From positions 3,768,501-3,832,500 of the forward strand of contig JAITYX010000003.1 of assembly GCA_021018815.1 (NCBI GenBank): 64,000 bases of DNA, read 5' to 3'. Below the pieces are notes generated by a model that was given only the letters and a program-made list of their open reading frames with translations, was not told the origin of the DNA and searched no databases. The stretch's first letter is position 1, and each line of letters begins with the position of its first letter. Both the position numbers and the translations under genes were made by a program. The DNA comes from Talinum fruticosum. Its lineage: Eukaryota; Streptophyta; Magnoliopsida; Caryophyllales; Talinaceae. Positions 22,601 to 35,072 of this stretch are shown here, piece by piece.

Positions 22601-25600
22601 GAGTTTCAGCTTAGGGATATAGCTTTTGCTTTGTACTTCTAGTAACCATGCCACTATGCCATAAAATTCGACCAACTTTTGGTTTTGGAGAGCAAATATT
22701 TCAACTTAGTGCAAAGGGATGGTGCAGTTCTAAACATCAATGGGGGCAAGGTCTATATATGAGTAGATATTGTAGTAAGAGGCCCAAACCTCATACTAGG
22801 TAGCACTTTGAGTAATTGTTTGCTTTCACTTGGTGAACTAGGGGGAAGTGAGCGATTTTAACATGTGCAAGGATATCGAAAAATTATGAACATCAATGTG
22901 AACAAGGTCAATATATGAGTTGATATTGTAGCAAGAACCCTACACATGGGACTTCACTATTTGTTTTCTTTCAGTTGGCTATTGGGCTTTGTTGTTGTGC
23001 CTTGGGACCATAGTTGTTAAACTTCGATCCGGATCTTATGATCCTACGATTCTACGATCCAAAAACCCTCCATCGGTCCAACTCTCATTAGAATCTTAAA
23101 TGTATTAGAATCTTACGAACCTAATTTTCTTCAAAACATATGAGGTAGGATCATGATACAATTCTACATTCCAACGATCTAATCCACAATTCTAAATAAA
23201 TTTCATAAATTTCTAACACGTAATTTTATTCGAGAGCTCATCATGATAGTATACTTTTGAAACAAAATCTTTCACAAAGGATAGTTGAATTGGATTTTTA
23301 TAATCTTGCTAAATATTTGTTAAGATTTTTATTATTATAAAAAATCACTATTACAAACAAATATTGGAATCTTACAATTCTCGATCGAATTCTATGATTC
23401 CAATTTTAACCACTCCTAATCGATTCTAACTATGATCTGATTCTAACAACCTTGCTCGGTACTAAATAGACTGCAATGTGGCTTAGGTTTTATATATATA
23501 TATATATATATATTGTAAAGAATATGGCCCATATATTGAAAAGCTAGAAACTTATGCCCTTATGTAGGTTAAGGTCATTTGTAAATGTCACGTCTTCAAT
23601 TTGCTTAGCTTGATTTTCTGTCTATTATTTATTGTGATGAGGTGTGCGTGAAAAGGTAAGAGGCTCCTTAATGTTTGAATCAATGCCTTCATAATGCAAA
23701 TAAGTAATTTTCCTGTTACAAATGATTTCTATCAATCCCATTTGCTACATGATTGTCAAAAAACACTGAAACAGTACCTTCAAAATGAACTTATGTGGAA
23801 GGAAAGAGTCATTACTCCCACTTGCTACAAGCTACCCGGTGTTGATTGATCTTTTGCTAGGAATAGATTCTATCAATCCCAGTGGGCATTGTCAAGAAAA
23901 TTACCATTATGGTTTTCCTGACATTTGCTGCCATCTTTTTCCAATTTCCTAGTCTTTTCTACTTTGCTTCTATTGCTTGCTTATGATACGGTATCCTATA
24001 TATATTATGGAACTTCTCAACAGTTTAACCCTACCTCTGGTAAGAAGCCGTCTCTTCTCCCTTTCTACTAGGTTTTTTGAAAGAGGCTGAGTTATTGAAG
24101 TGGCTTGGATATTGCCCAAGCATTTGGAAATGCTGTTTCTGCAAAACTGTATACCTTTTCCTAAACTTTTTTCTGTTTTACTTGTATTAATTGGTAGAAA
24201 GCCTGGCCACTGTTAGTCTTAGCCATCAGGTTCATTAGTAAAATGCTCCTTTTGAAATATTGCGACCTTCATTCAGCCCCATTGGGAACTGAAGTTAGTT
24301 TTCGTCTCGTGTAGATACTTCACCACTGCTGCTGTCGGCTGTGGCATCACATGCACGGAAAACTATCTCGGAGATACCTTGTGTAAGAAAACAAGTTCTT
24401 TATGAACTTCAAGTAGCCGTTCTATTTGATCCACCACATCTCTCATTCAGCTCAAAGTAGCCTTTGCAATAGGCACATGAGATGCCCTATGTTTTATATC
24501 ACCAGTGCTTTCAAGGCCCATGATCATGTCATTGCACTTTCAGTCTCTGACCCATTCGCTCATTCAGCTCAATCAAATTTTCTTTGCTATAGGTGCATAT
24601 AGGATGTCCTAATTTTCTGTCACCATTAAAATCCACCGCTCATTGTAACTTTGCTCATAAGCAAGAAGTAGAGCATTTAAATCTGGCATCTCAAAGCACT
24701 CCACTGGAGTGGCTTAGCCCATTTTTAATTTTATTTTTTGTATTTTACTTAAATTAATGTAATGGCAGTATTGTTGAAGACACAAGAAACCAAGATATTT
24801 CTTGAGGATCTCAAGAATTACTCTTGACAGAATTTCTTGAATAGAAGAAAAGTTGCTATGGCTGGGAAATATAAGAATGATAAACAAAATAAGGATCCTT
24901 ACCAGGTTGAAGATCAACCTTGCTCTGATACCTTGAAGGAATTGATAGATTTGTGCTTGAAAATTGTGAGAAACGGTGAGCAAAGAAAGAAGAAAAGTGG
25001 AAATGTATCAATTAGAGTAACAAAATGCTAAATGATTGTAGCAATCAGAACTGCCGACACAATAGCCGAAAGCACACTGCACAAGTAACAAATCATCTTG
25101 TTGAATAGACCGCTTGATGTCTGATTTAGGTGAGGCTAAAAATATGCTTATGGGATCGTTTGCAATGGTTATGGGGCTCTGCTTAGGGTTCAAACAAGGC
25201 CTCCTTTTAGCAACAAAGACTCTTTATGAGCTTCAGGTTTTTCTTATTAGGTTTAATGGGATATCCTTGTGTCGAGTGTGTACAGCTTTTGGTCTAGTAT
25301 GATTGTTACATCTTATGTTATTATTCCCCAATATATCAGCTAGTGAACTTGGAAAATTCTCTAATCAACTGTGTATTACCCCCACCCCAAAAGAACAAAA
25401 AAGACAAATATATTCGATTGATCCTCACGTTATTGCTCATAAATTAAGCTGTTTGCCTTGTTCTGCCCATCAGGTCACAAGTTCATTTCCCAGTAAAAGT
25501 GGTCTTTTGTCGGGCCAAATTTGGTAAGCTATCAGTATCTTACTGGTATTTTTGTTCTTTGACTTGATGAGACACCTACATCTTAAGCGTAACAATGTTA

Positions 25601-25611
25601 TGCTAATGCAG
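19695..25611 (+). other. 5' region / long first intron of the mTERF gene (exon 1 unresolved)
   Basis: No convincing protein-coding gene was found here except perhaps the mTERF N-terminal exon. A short frame at ATG 20043 (MGPLLGSPRISP) is a candidate, but its possible donors are phase 0 whereas the next exon needs phase 1. The stretch is AT-rich, with a MITE at 23009-23454 and small direct duplications (22725-22830 with 22885-22990; 24447-24520 with 24562-24640). A minus-strand fragment near 20980 reads YADDIVTYS, which may be a decayed RT scrap. Confidence 0.4.
23009..23454. mobile_element. MITE-like element
   Basis: Left end CATAGTTGTTAAACTTCGATC; the right end, reverse complemented, starts CAAGGTTGTTAGAATCAGATC. 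These are imperfect terminal inverted repeats around about 446 bp of non-coding sequence rich in GATC/GATTC motifs. Superfamily not assigned. Confidence 0.55.
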
Positions 25612-27059
25612 TAATAGCTGAACCACGAACAGATACTGCTCTTAGCACTAGAGCTGTTCCCCCAACTTTATTAGCTGCAGAGAGGGAAGAAGCCAAAGCT
25701 GTCTTGACTTTGTTCCTGAAGAAACAAGGTTTGAGCACTGCAGCTGCTGCAAGAACAATAAACAAGTCAGATCCTTTCATTGACCACCTTGTGTCCAGAC
25801 TTCACTCTATTCATAAATCTCGTTACCTCGTAGGTTCGAGTTCAATAAAATATTACATTTTGTCAGTGAATTAACTTTTAATGTAAAAGGGAGGTGCATA
25901 ACGGAAATATTTTCTTCTCCCGGCAGGCCGAGAGCTCACTACCCTTGAAATTAGAGACGCTCTTATTCCTCACCTTGAAACTCTGCTTCATGATCATGGA
26001 AATGCTTTGGTTGATGTGGTGGAGAACTTTCCAAATATGCCAGGCAAAGAAAACGTAGCTGCTGAAATTGTTTCTCCACCTGAAGGGTTGGAGTCTAAGA
26101 AGTTGCCTGATGTAACAATTGAATCAAGGAAGCTCAGAGCTATGGCCCGGGTTAGTGGATCCGTCCCAGCAGAGAAGCTTCCCCAGCATGTTGTTTATCT
26201 TATTGAACTTGGAATGGAACTTGAGAAAATCCAACAGGTGACTCGAAAGTTCCCTGCATTTGCCTATTACAGTTTGGAGGGAAAAGTTAAGCCTGTGGTT
26301 GAGTTTCTTCTTGATCTTGGAGTTTCAAAGTCGGACATTCCTATTATTCTTGGTAAGAGACCTCAGCTTTGTGGAATTAGTCTTTCTGAAAATCTAATAC
26401 CCACTATGAAGTTCTTGGAAGGCTTGGGCTTGGACAAGAAAAAGTGGGCTAAGGTGATATACCGCTTTCCTCCTCTGCTTACGTATAGCAGGCAAAAGTT
26501 AAAGTCTACAGTAGATTTTCTTTATGAAATGGGCCTTACTGCTGAGGATGTCGGCAAGGTTCTTACACGTTGTCCAAACATTATAAGCTACAGTGTAGAG
26601 GATAAACTGCGACCTACAGCTGAATATTTCCAAACGTTGGGTGTCAACGTGTCTGTTCTTCTGCATCGATCACCACAAACTTTTGGTCTGAGCATTGAGG
26701 GGAATCTGAAGCCTGTGACTGAATTTTTCTTGCAGAAGGGTTATACCTTGGAGAATTTGAGGACCATGATCCAACGTTATGGAACCTTATATACCTTTAG
26801 TTTGGAAGAGAACTTGATACCAAAATGGGAGTTCTTTTTGACTATGGATTACCAAAAATCAGAGCTGGTGAAGTTCCCTCAGTATTTTGGCTACAGTCTG
26901 GAGGAGAGAATTAAACCAAGGTATGCCCTTGTCCAGCAATGTGGGGTGAAATTATTATTGAACCAAGTGCTCTCCTTATCTGACATTGAGTTTGATAAGG
27001 CTCTGAAAAGGAAGCTGAAAAAGAAGCTTAAGCTTAAGAGCATCGTTCTAACAGAGTAG
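25612..27059 (+). CDS. mTERF5: mTERF-family protein, mTERF5/MDA1-like (two exons seen, N-terminus missing)
   Basis: Chloroplast mTERF proteins bind nucleic acids; Arabidopsis mTERF5/MDA1 regulates plastid transcription. The exon at 25612-25833 follows acceptor TGCAG and begins in phase 1, coding VPPTLLAAEREEAKAVLT and VSRLHSIHKSRYLV. A 93-bp GT..AG intron (25834-25926) splits a Gly codon. The second exon, 25927-27059, starts with the conserved RELTTLEIRD and ends at TAG. About 450 residues are visible, against about 490 in Arabidopsis, so only a transit peptide and a short N-terminus are missing. The body is a series of about 35-residue mTERF repeats, for example SYSVEDKLRPTAEYF and FGLSIEGNLKPVTEFF, with a Lys-rich C-terminus. 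Both exons are open with no lesions, so the gene is probably functional. Family call strong; MDA1 orthology likely. Confidence 0.85.
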
Positions 27060-27062
27060 CCT

Positions 27063-27152
27063 ATAGTGGAGATGTAATATGCATTAGCACGTTTGACATG
27101 TTGAGACATAGCGGAGATGTAATATGCATTCGCACGTTTGACACGTTGAGAC
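27063..27152 (+). repeat. 45-bp tandem duplication just after the mTERF stop
   Basis: Two copies, 27063-27107 and 27108-27152, differing at only a few positions and sharing GGAGATGTAATATGCATT. They begin four bases after the stop, so they lie in the 3' UTR. Confidence 0.85.
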
Positions 27153-27503
27153 TGCTAATGTCCGTGTTTGTCCTAGGGGTTTGGTAGGTAATTAGTAGAA
27201 TTTTTTCAGTGGTTATTCAACTACTGGGAAATGTATTATGTAACTGATTCAGATACTATATAAATTGTCAGAGAGATCTCTAACTTAGTTTTAAAGCCTT
27301 TTATCAACTGCTCTCTAAATTGTTGTGGTTATGCAATGTTCATCTGTCTCCTATTTTCTAGTTGTGGCTACACGGGGGAAGATTATGTTTTCTGTTCTCA
27401 GTTCCTTGTTGAAGATGATGTTTGGTTATTCAATATTCATTGTTGCTGATGCCTGATTGGAGACAACAGCATACTCAGCACCAGGATGTATCCTGTCTAC
27501 AGG

Positions 27504-27957
27504 TAGGGCTGTAAATGAGCCGAGCCTGCTCGGCTTGGCTTGGTTACATTTGAGCTCAGCTTGGGCAAGACTCGAAGCTTGCCGAGCCTTTGAAATTTAG
27601 GTTCGGGCTCGGCTCTTTTTTCAATTTGCTTAAAAAGTTTCTAAATTTTTAGGCTATAATCGAGTTAGATTGTATATTTTATGCTAGATTTATGAAATAA
27701 GGGTTTGAATGAAATTTTGGTAATTTTAAATGTAATTTCATATTTTTCGCACAAGTTTTTTAGAAAAAAGCTATATTATTTAGCCTAAACCAAATCAAGT
27801 CAAGCCGAGCTGAGCCTTGCCGAGCTTGGGCCCGGCTCGATATGCTTTCGAGCTAGCTTAGGCTCGGCTCGGGCTACGTTTGACTCGAGCCCAAACCGAG
27901 CTCCGAACGAGTTGAGCCCGAGCGCTCGGTAAGTCGGCTCGGTCCGTTAGAGCCCTA
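27504..27957. mobile_element. hAT-like MITE with GC-rich ends
   Basis: Left end TAGGGCTGTAAATGAGCCGA; right end reverse complement TAGGGCTCTAACGGACCGAG. The ends carry repeated GGCTCGG/CCGAGCC motifs and the core is AT-rich. Flanks TCTACAGG and TCTATCGA share only TCTA, so the 8-bp target duplication is decayed or the call is imperfect. It lies about 450 bp downstream of the mTERF stop. Confidence 0.65.
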
Positions 27958-28819
27958 TCTATCGAGTATTTGAATGTGTATGTGTGCGCATGCAAGGGCG
28001 TATGTTTAGGTTGGTTGGTTAGGCTTCTTTTTGTTCTTCTTTGACGAGTGCCCAAGTCTTTGAATGTGTTTGGGTGGTACCTATCTTGATATTTGTACAT
28101 CCTGTAGTTTCTATCTTGAGAAATGCCTTTATTATTTCGTTTTAGAAAGAGCTAGTTGATTTTTTTTTTGTCACATGAGAATGAACGTGGAGTTCCTGCT
28201 TGTCTTCCATTATCTTGGTCATGCTAGTTAGATTGTTTTTCTTCCTTTCGAAACCATTTTTTGAGCAAATATTTTTTCAATAATATTTGGTAAAATCAAG
28301 AACCATATAACTAAAACAATAATTGTATGAATTGAGAAATCAAACAACAAAAAAACAAAACAAACTCCAAATAAACTTAACTCACTATCAACGACAGATC
28401 CAAAACCACCTAAGAATTTCACTAGAAAGAGGATAAGAGCTGGTACTCGAGAAAAACCAAAGCCCAATATGTAAAGAGATTGCGTTAAGGTTCTTAGAGA
28501 TTCTAAAATCTTCACAAAACTTTGGTATCCTCATCTACCACTACCATTGCCTCACGTTGTCCTCTCTTCATCCACCTTCACGTTCTCAACTCATCGTCCA
28601 TCTCGCCATTCTCAACTCACCACCATGGTCGCTTCCATTGAAGACAATTTCTCCTTCGTCAATCTATTAATTCAGCTTGTTACATCCTCACTCTACTTTA
28701 GATCGAGTTTTCCGGTTCGTTGTTTCCAGCGAGGTTTGCTTCACATCAAAATTCTTGTTCTCGTTGTCTTCGTGTTGCCCCTACGAAGAACAAGGTTGAA
28801 GCTCGTGAAAAGGTTCATC
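27958..28819. other. Intergenic, no gene recognised
   Basis: Contains a hydrophobic minus-strand frame (28228-28515) and a plus frame (28547-28846), neither resembling a known protein. Possibly part of the repeat-rich unit that follows. Confidence 0.4.
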
Positions 28820-29145
28820 TTCCCTAGAAACTTCAATTCATCATAACTTTTCGCCTTCCCTAATCTCGATGTATCTTTCTTCGACCATCGAGATGCCTTC
28901 CAACTGGTTGACAAAATGCCTTTAATCCTTCCCGATAACTTAAATCCATCAAAGCTTTTTTTCCTTCCCTTAATCTGGTGTGCCTTTCTTCGACCATCGA
29001 GACGTCTTCTTACTACTCGAAATAATGCCTCTAATATTCCCGGCAACTACAATTGATCAAGACTTTCTTCCTTTCCCTCGTCTAATGTCCCTATTGTCGA
29101 CCATCGTGACGGCTTCCACCTGCTCGACAAAATGCCTCTAAGTTA
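28820..29145. repeat. Three imperfect tandem repeats of about 108 bp
   Basis: The anchor TCGACCATCG occurs at 28881, 28990 and 29097 (spacings 109 and 107). It is flanked in each unit by a CTTCCC/TTCCC start and an AATGCCT end. The period is not a multiple of three, so the open minus-strand frame across it changes register between units and is not a real protein. Confidence 0.75.
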
Positions 29146-32100
29146 AAACGTTGAAAGTCGGGATAGCTCCTATGTAAACACAAAATGATTCAATTCTAAG
29201 TCTGTAGCTATCCAACTTCGTTTGCTCATTCCTTTCTTCTCCTTGCGATTCAATTATTTTCTTTCTTGCTAGTGTGGTTCGATCTTCTTTAAAGTCCTTG
29301 TAATTCTTCTTGTCGTTGCTTGTTCATTATGGATTATTTTTTGGCCCAAGATATTCCCGATCCGAATCGACCCCTTCGCGATTCAGCTGCATACTCGTGT
29401 GGTATTGATGCTTAACCGAGAATGACTATCCACCCTGTTCAAAGTTTTGTTCTCTACCGGGTCTTGTCTTTAATTTTTGAAAATTTCTTCCTTCGCTCAA
29501 AAGTTTCCTCGTGGCCAATGACCTTCTTTTTGTTGCTAATTTCTTCTCATAACTTCTCTCAATTGCCTCGTGCATGGAAAGTTGAAATTGCGTTGGCTCT
29601 TCAAAGCCTCGTGGGTGGGATAAATCCCCACTTGCTACTTGTGTTGTGATCGCTTCGTCTTCGAGCCTTATAGTGCCACTACTTATACCTCAAGTTCGAA
29701 ATCTTGGGTTGACAGAGGTTTTAATAGTTGTTGCATATTGTTGAGCTCAAGTCGCTCATCTATGAAGCCTCTTCTCCGGGATGACAAAAGGCATGATATC
29801 TTAAGATCTCCTCGGAATACCCATTTTGGCTAAAGCATGTTGTATTGGTCTTAACATTCGAGCTGAGACTTCCAACACGGTTGAGTATTCGTTGCTTCAT
29901 TGTTTTGTTATTTTTCCATATTGTTGTCAAACTCTAGGAGCTCTTAAGCTTGCTAATCTCCCGATACCTCTTCAATTTCCAAATTAAAATTTCTGCAGGC
30001 TCTAATGCTCTCACCTCGACTCTCGGGCTTCTCGGTAAACTATTAGCTACTCGTCACTTTTTCCAAGATTGTGAGACTCATGAACTTCGCATCCTTCTTC
30101 GATTATTAGTATTACACTTGCCATGTCATTATAGACACCAAAAAGTGTAGTCCTTTTCTCTGTTTTTTATTTGTTGGCCCGGTGATGAAATCCCGAGTCT
30201 GTTTGAGGATTTGGATCACGTCATCGTGTTCGATTGGTGCAACGAAGCCGATAAACCACAAAGAACCCCGAAACCAAATAAATAGCCTTTTGCCTTGGGT
30301 CGATCCAAAAATTCACTTTTTCTTCGGACGATCCAAGACCAAGCCGACCTTCATAGACGACGAACTCCGAGTCTTTGCGTACGGGAAATTCCAAGATCAA
30401 AATTACGTGTTTCGTTTTAGTCCGGATAGATAAGGAGTTGAAGACCTCAAGACAACGTTAGACGCTTCATTTCATGATCAAAAACATTAAAGCGTTGTGT
30501 TTTGGCTCCAAGACAATCTATCCGAGACTAGGAGTACGCATCCCGCACCAAAAATGAAACTTGCCAAAAATAGAAACCTACCAAAATGAAAACCTACCAA
30601 AAATAAAAAAACCTTCCATTTTTGGAAAGATGTTATGGCCGAATCTAGCCACCCCGAATTTTAAGTGGACCGACAACATTTTGCCACTGGAGACTCCCTT
30701 GGAAAAACGCTAGGGCACAAAACCCTAGGCATGCCGGGTGGCCGGTGCCGATCACCTCGAATTTATCTCGGTTTTATCTCTTCTTTATCCAGTTCAATCT
30801 CGGGATATCTTGGCCCGGTTTTCTGCTTGCTTTTGGACGACTAGCTGAGCTAACCGTTGGTCATTTCCTTGACCTAACCTCGCCCTATAAATAGAGAGCC
30901 TTGGCTCTCATTCTCACAATGGTTCATCCCTCAATGTTACTCTGCTAAAATTCGCCTAAGAGTTACTTGAATAATCCATTATGTATTCCGATCTCTTGGT
31001 CCCTTTTCAGCCTATTCATATTCCATTCCTTACTCCTATTACATTTGAACCCAAGATCTCCATCAATCACATATCTACCTACCTATCTCCACAAAATACT
31101 CACAAAAGCCCCTTCGATTCGCCACCGTTGCATCACCGGTGGGACACCACGAGGGCACGGATTCAATCCTCGAACGGTTTTATTTTATTTCGTGCTTTCT
31201 TTATCGCTTTCAGTATTGTGGAGCAACCGATGTATCGCTTTTAATTCCTCTTCGCTTGATGTAATCTTTTAGATTTCTCGCTTTCTTTTCCTTTTTCACT
31301 TTTCTTTTGCTTTCGCTTTTCGTTTCGCCTTTGCCGCTTTCTTTATCGCTTGTTTTTTTGTTTGGTTGCTTGAATTTCGTTTAGCATGTTATTGTGCGCT
31401 TGAGTTTGACATTATTTTAATTCACTATTCGAACTAGTAATTGCCATCTTCGAACGAAGGGTTTATCCTTACGTTTCGTACGCTCGATCCTTGAATCGAT
31501 TCTCGGTTCAAAGACCGATGGAGTCACTTTTAACCTCTTTTAGTCTTAGTTTTCTCATACTAAGATTAAGAGAGCATTTATTTTGTTTTTGTTAGTTTTT
31601 CTTTTTTAAAAGCCGGTCGGTGACTCCCTTTTAATTTATTTCTTCTAGATTTGCCTCTTGGCTATGTTTTGACTGAATAGTGGAAAATTGAATTCTAGAT
31701 TTGTTAGCCGGGCTAGAAGCCGAGGCTGAATTTCTCAGCTAGAGCCTCCGGCCGACACCGGCCACCCATTAGGTACGAGGTTGTCGCTTGCACCGAGTGG
31801 TCGTGCAGGCAAGACTTGGGTCGAAACTAGTGTTTTCACACTAGTTTGGCCCTAAAGCCTTACTTGCGAAACATAATTCTAGCTTTTTCATTTTTCAGTT
31901 AAGTGATAATATCCAGGACCTTTCGAAAATAATTGCCAAAATAAAATAATTAATAAAATTGTCATTCAAACTTTGTGTAATTCGCTTTAAATAAGATTTA
32001 ATAAAATTCGTAAATTTTAATAAAAAGGTTAATCCCCACTTTCTAAAAATCATCTTCAAAACCCAACGCCAAACATTCTTGGGAAGCTCGGTTCGGTCCG

Positions 32101-32239
32101 AGTTTCGGTCGTGGTTCCTACGAGTCATCATCACCCCCTCTCGTTCGCAATCCTTCTTGGTTAGAATTTGTATCTTTTATGGAAGGTGACTTTGCATCAT
32201 GGAACTTTTGGATTATTTGGATTGTTAAGCTTAATTCTT
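29146..32239. other. Unclassified LTR-like / retroelement-derived sequence
   Basis: No intact coding region. A TATA motif (CTATAAATAGAGAG, core 30886-30893) is followed by a leader-like stretch and a T-rich region. GC-richer blocks containing CCGGCCGACACCGGCCACCC and its variants recur near 30730 and 31750. The texture resembles an LTR plus UTR of a plant LTR retrotransposon, but I could not fix borders, primer site or family. Confidence 0.35.
31824..31847. repeat. Perfect 9-bp hairpin
   Basis: AAACTAGTG, loop TTTTCA, CACTAGTTT. Not followed by a clear T-tract; role unknown. Confidence 0.6.
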
Positions 32240-33170
32240 TAATGATTATTCTCTAGAGATAGGATGATGTCTCCTTTAATTACTTTGAGGCGGTCGGTAT
32301 TTATCAAGACTTTCATAGAATCGAAGGATTCAGTTCCTTCAATTAACTTATCTATGCAGGCTAGTCTTCCCCATAATTCTGCAATTGTTTGAAAATTGTT
32401 CTAATCCATCCATTCGGGGAGGGGGTACTCTCGAAAATCTCTAACCATACCCTTCTAGTCTTACTATAATCAAACTTACCCCATTTATTAACTATAACGA
32501 ACCGGGGTTGAGTTCCTCATGATTTTGCAAGATTTGCTCTATTTTTTCTACTCGAAGGAAACCTCGGTAAGAATTTGAATTTTCTCATGGAGCTAATCTT
32601 TGTGAAATGACCAAACTCAAGCAATTAGATCCCTTGGAATATTAGTTTCACAAATTAGGCTCCTCTGTAGCCATTCCACAAAGTTTTCATTTCTAAAATC
32701 CTTAGATGAGTTTTGACTCATGTGCTTCCCCTTGGCTAAACTTCGGATCTTGGACTTAATTATCTTGTTTCCTTTCTAACTTCATTGGTAACCTTCTCCT
32801 TTCCTTTGTTATTGCCTACTTTTATTCTCTCGATGTTTCTTCTACCTCTTGTCTAGACCCCTTGATTTTTCATATCTTACCTTTGACAGTTTGATAATGC
32901 TTCCTCCGATATTACAATTGTTGAATCTTTTAACACTGTTCACTGCTGCGTCTTCGCTCCAAAATCTTACAAAGTGAAACATCCTCTAAATCTTCTCCTT
33001 TTTCCAGTGGTATGTATATATAACTCACTCTACCTACTTTTTGAAAAATTCCTCTAATATCATATTGGTTAATGGAATGAGGTATGTTTTCGACAAACAC
33101 CGTAAACTTCTTTCTTCTTCTTTCCCATCCCCATTCGTCTCTCTCTAGCTGTCTCCCTTCTCCCTCTTTC
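32240..33170 (-). pseudogene. Degenerate LINE (L1-type) ORF1 with RRM and DUF4283-like parts
   Basis: On the minus strand, 33125-32960 reads FTVFVENIPHSINQYDIRGI and continues to VGRVSYIYIPLEKG, the pattern of an RNA-recognition motif. Further on, near 32480-32260, text with a Trp-rich stretch and ELWGRLVCIDKLIEGTESFD (across frames) resembles the DUF4283 domain of plant L1 ORF1 proteins. The middle is full of stops. No ORF2 (endonuclease/RT) was found, so this is a 5' relic. The domain calls are from motif memory. Confidence 0.5.
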
Positions 33171-33427
33171 CATCACAGCTATCCTAATACCACCACTAGT
33201 GCTTACCTACCCAAGGGTTGCTTAACATTTCCCCACCTTGAGCAAACATTACACGACATATAAATAAATGCTTATAAAAAGTCACTTCATAAAAATTATT
33301 GTTAAAAGAACATGATTTGTCCATAAAATTATATTATTCTCTCGACAATAGATGTTCACCTAAAACAGGAAACAAAATAAAAAGAAAACTCAACAGTTTG
33401 AAACTACATAACAACTATATAAATATC

Positions 33428-35013
33428 CGAAGACTCGGACTTTATACTTACACTTTTACGAGTTCTATCGAGGAATCGGGTATACGACTTCATCTCTTAT
33501 AGGGTTTTGATTTCAAGTCATTCCATGTGCCTTAGAAGCTTTTCCGAGTGATATAACATTTTCTCTTAGTATTATAGAAACTATTATATATGTTTACGCT
33601 TGACTCGACTCGACTCGGAAAGCATATTTCTACATGCTACTTCACACTCGGTTCGAGTCACTTAACACTCGGATATATCGCATGTTCAAACACTTTATTT
33701 CACGAGCATAAACTCAGGATCGACTTCATATTCCAGGAATTCCATTGTTAATTTACTATTCCAAGTCAACATATTTAGTTTGAATTTTGTTTAGTCTAGA
33801 TCAAGTTTGTTTACTTTGATCTTCTCCTTTGATTTGATTATCTTCTAGATCGACTAAGATGGAATTTTGAGTATCATGGATATTAGACTCGGAAAATTCC
33901 GTTCCTTTTCGACTCGGATAATTAGTCACTTAATTATCATAATTATGTTATTATCCGTGTCTAATCTTAGACCAAAGTATTTTATACTTTAAGAACCAAA
34001 TTGATTGACTTTTGTAGGTTATTCAAACGAGGCTATCCTAATTTTGAATTACAAAAGTAACCGGGTTCAAAACGCCAGCGAGACAAGGCTTTTTCCACCT
34101 CCGACCTAGCCCCGGACATCGTGTCGGGGTTGTCTATTTCCAAAATGGAAATCTGCAACACTAAGCTCAATGGTGGTTTCCACCTTATTTTTCAAGACAT
34201 CACTAGTGGTTTTGGGACTTCCAAAGGAGTCAAGAGCCGTTACTCAACGTTCATATCTCAACGAATATTTTCCGAGTGACTCGGAAAATCCATTACAACG
34301 GTCACAAGGACTTCTAGTCGGAAAATGGACACAACGACTAAGCTGCTTGGTCATCTATAAATAGAAGCCATCCTTCAAGACAAGGAGATTGCTGAACCAA
34401 TTGTTAATACACATACTTGAGCAAAAGTCATTTTATTCATTCTCAATCTTCTACTTACAACTCCAATTCGTCTTTAATATTTCTCCGAGTTGTAAGGTCT
34501 TGTACTCGATTACAAACTCTCTTTCTTACTTTCTAAGTAAGGTCCCTTGACCGAGCTGTAAGGGTTAACTCAACTCGGTTGTCCCTAATTGTAAGGGTTA
34601 TCTCGGTTAGGAAGTACTAGATCGGATAAAGGAATTTCGAGTCTAGGAAAACCTTGCAAGGAGTTGTCTAAGGGAGCAACTCGGGTTGAGTCGATCTACT
34701 GAATTTTGTGGATTCAAAATAGTGGATTTGACTTCGTGCTTGGATTAACACGGTCCGTGGTTTTCGCCCCGAGGAGGGTTTCCTCGTACTTTACGAGTTA
34801 TTACTTTTCGAGTGCATTCTAGACTCGGACATTCTCAAAGTTCTGCTTAATCTATTTCCTCACTCTTCACTCGAACTTTAAGTTAGTGCTTTTACGAGTT
34901 CATCCTTGACTCTCGCTCACCTCAGATTCATATCTATTTTAAATTTCAAGAAAATTTCATCATCACCCTATTCACCCCCAGGGTGACTTAGCCTCTCCCA
35001 GAGCAAAGCTTCA
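33428..35013 (+). repeat. 5' LTR of Copia copy 2
   Basis: 1586 bp, starting CGAAGACTCGG (TG mutated to CG) and ending GCTTCA. TATA box TATAAATA at 34356-34363. It differs from the 3' LTR by scattered substitutions and small indels, so the insertion is not very recent. Confidence 0.9.
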
Positions 35014-35015
35014 AT

Positions 35016-35027
35016 TGGTATCAAAGC
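35016..35027 (+). other. Primer binding site, initiator tRNA-Met type
   Basis: TGGTATCAAAGC, two bases after the LTR end; one mismatch to the usual TGGTATCAGAGC. Confidence 0.8.
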
Positions 35028-35072
35028 CTAGCCTTTCGAAAGGATCTAACCATCCAAAGGTTTAAAGATCAA

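Noticed and set aside
28228..28515. Hydrophobic minus-strand frame like a small membrane protein
   Set aside because: AT-rich sequence readily gives Phe/Leu/Ile-rich frames; no promoter, partner exon or family resemblance.
28741..29046. Minus-strand Lys/Arg-rich frame
   Set aside because: Spans tandem repeats of about 108 bp whose register shifts between units; a chance open frame.
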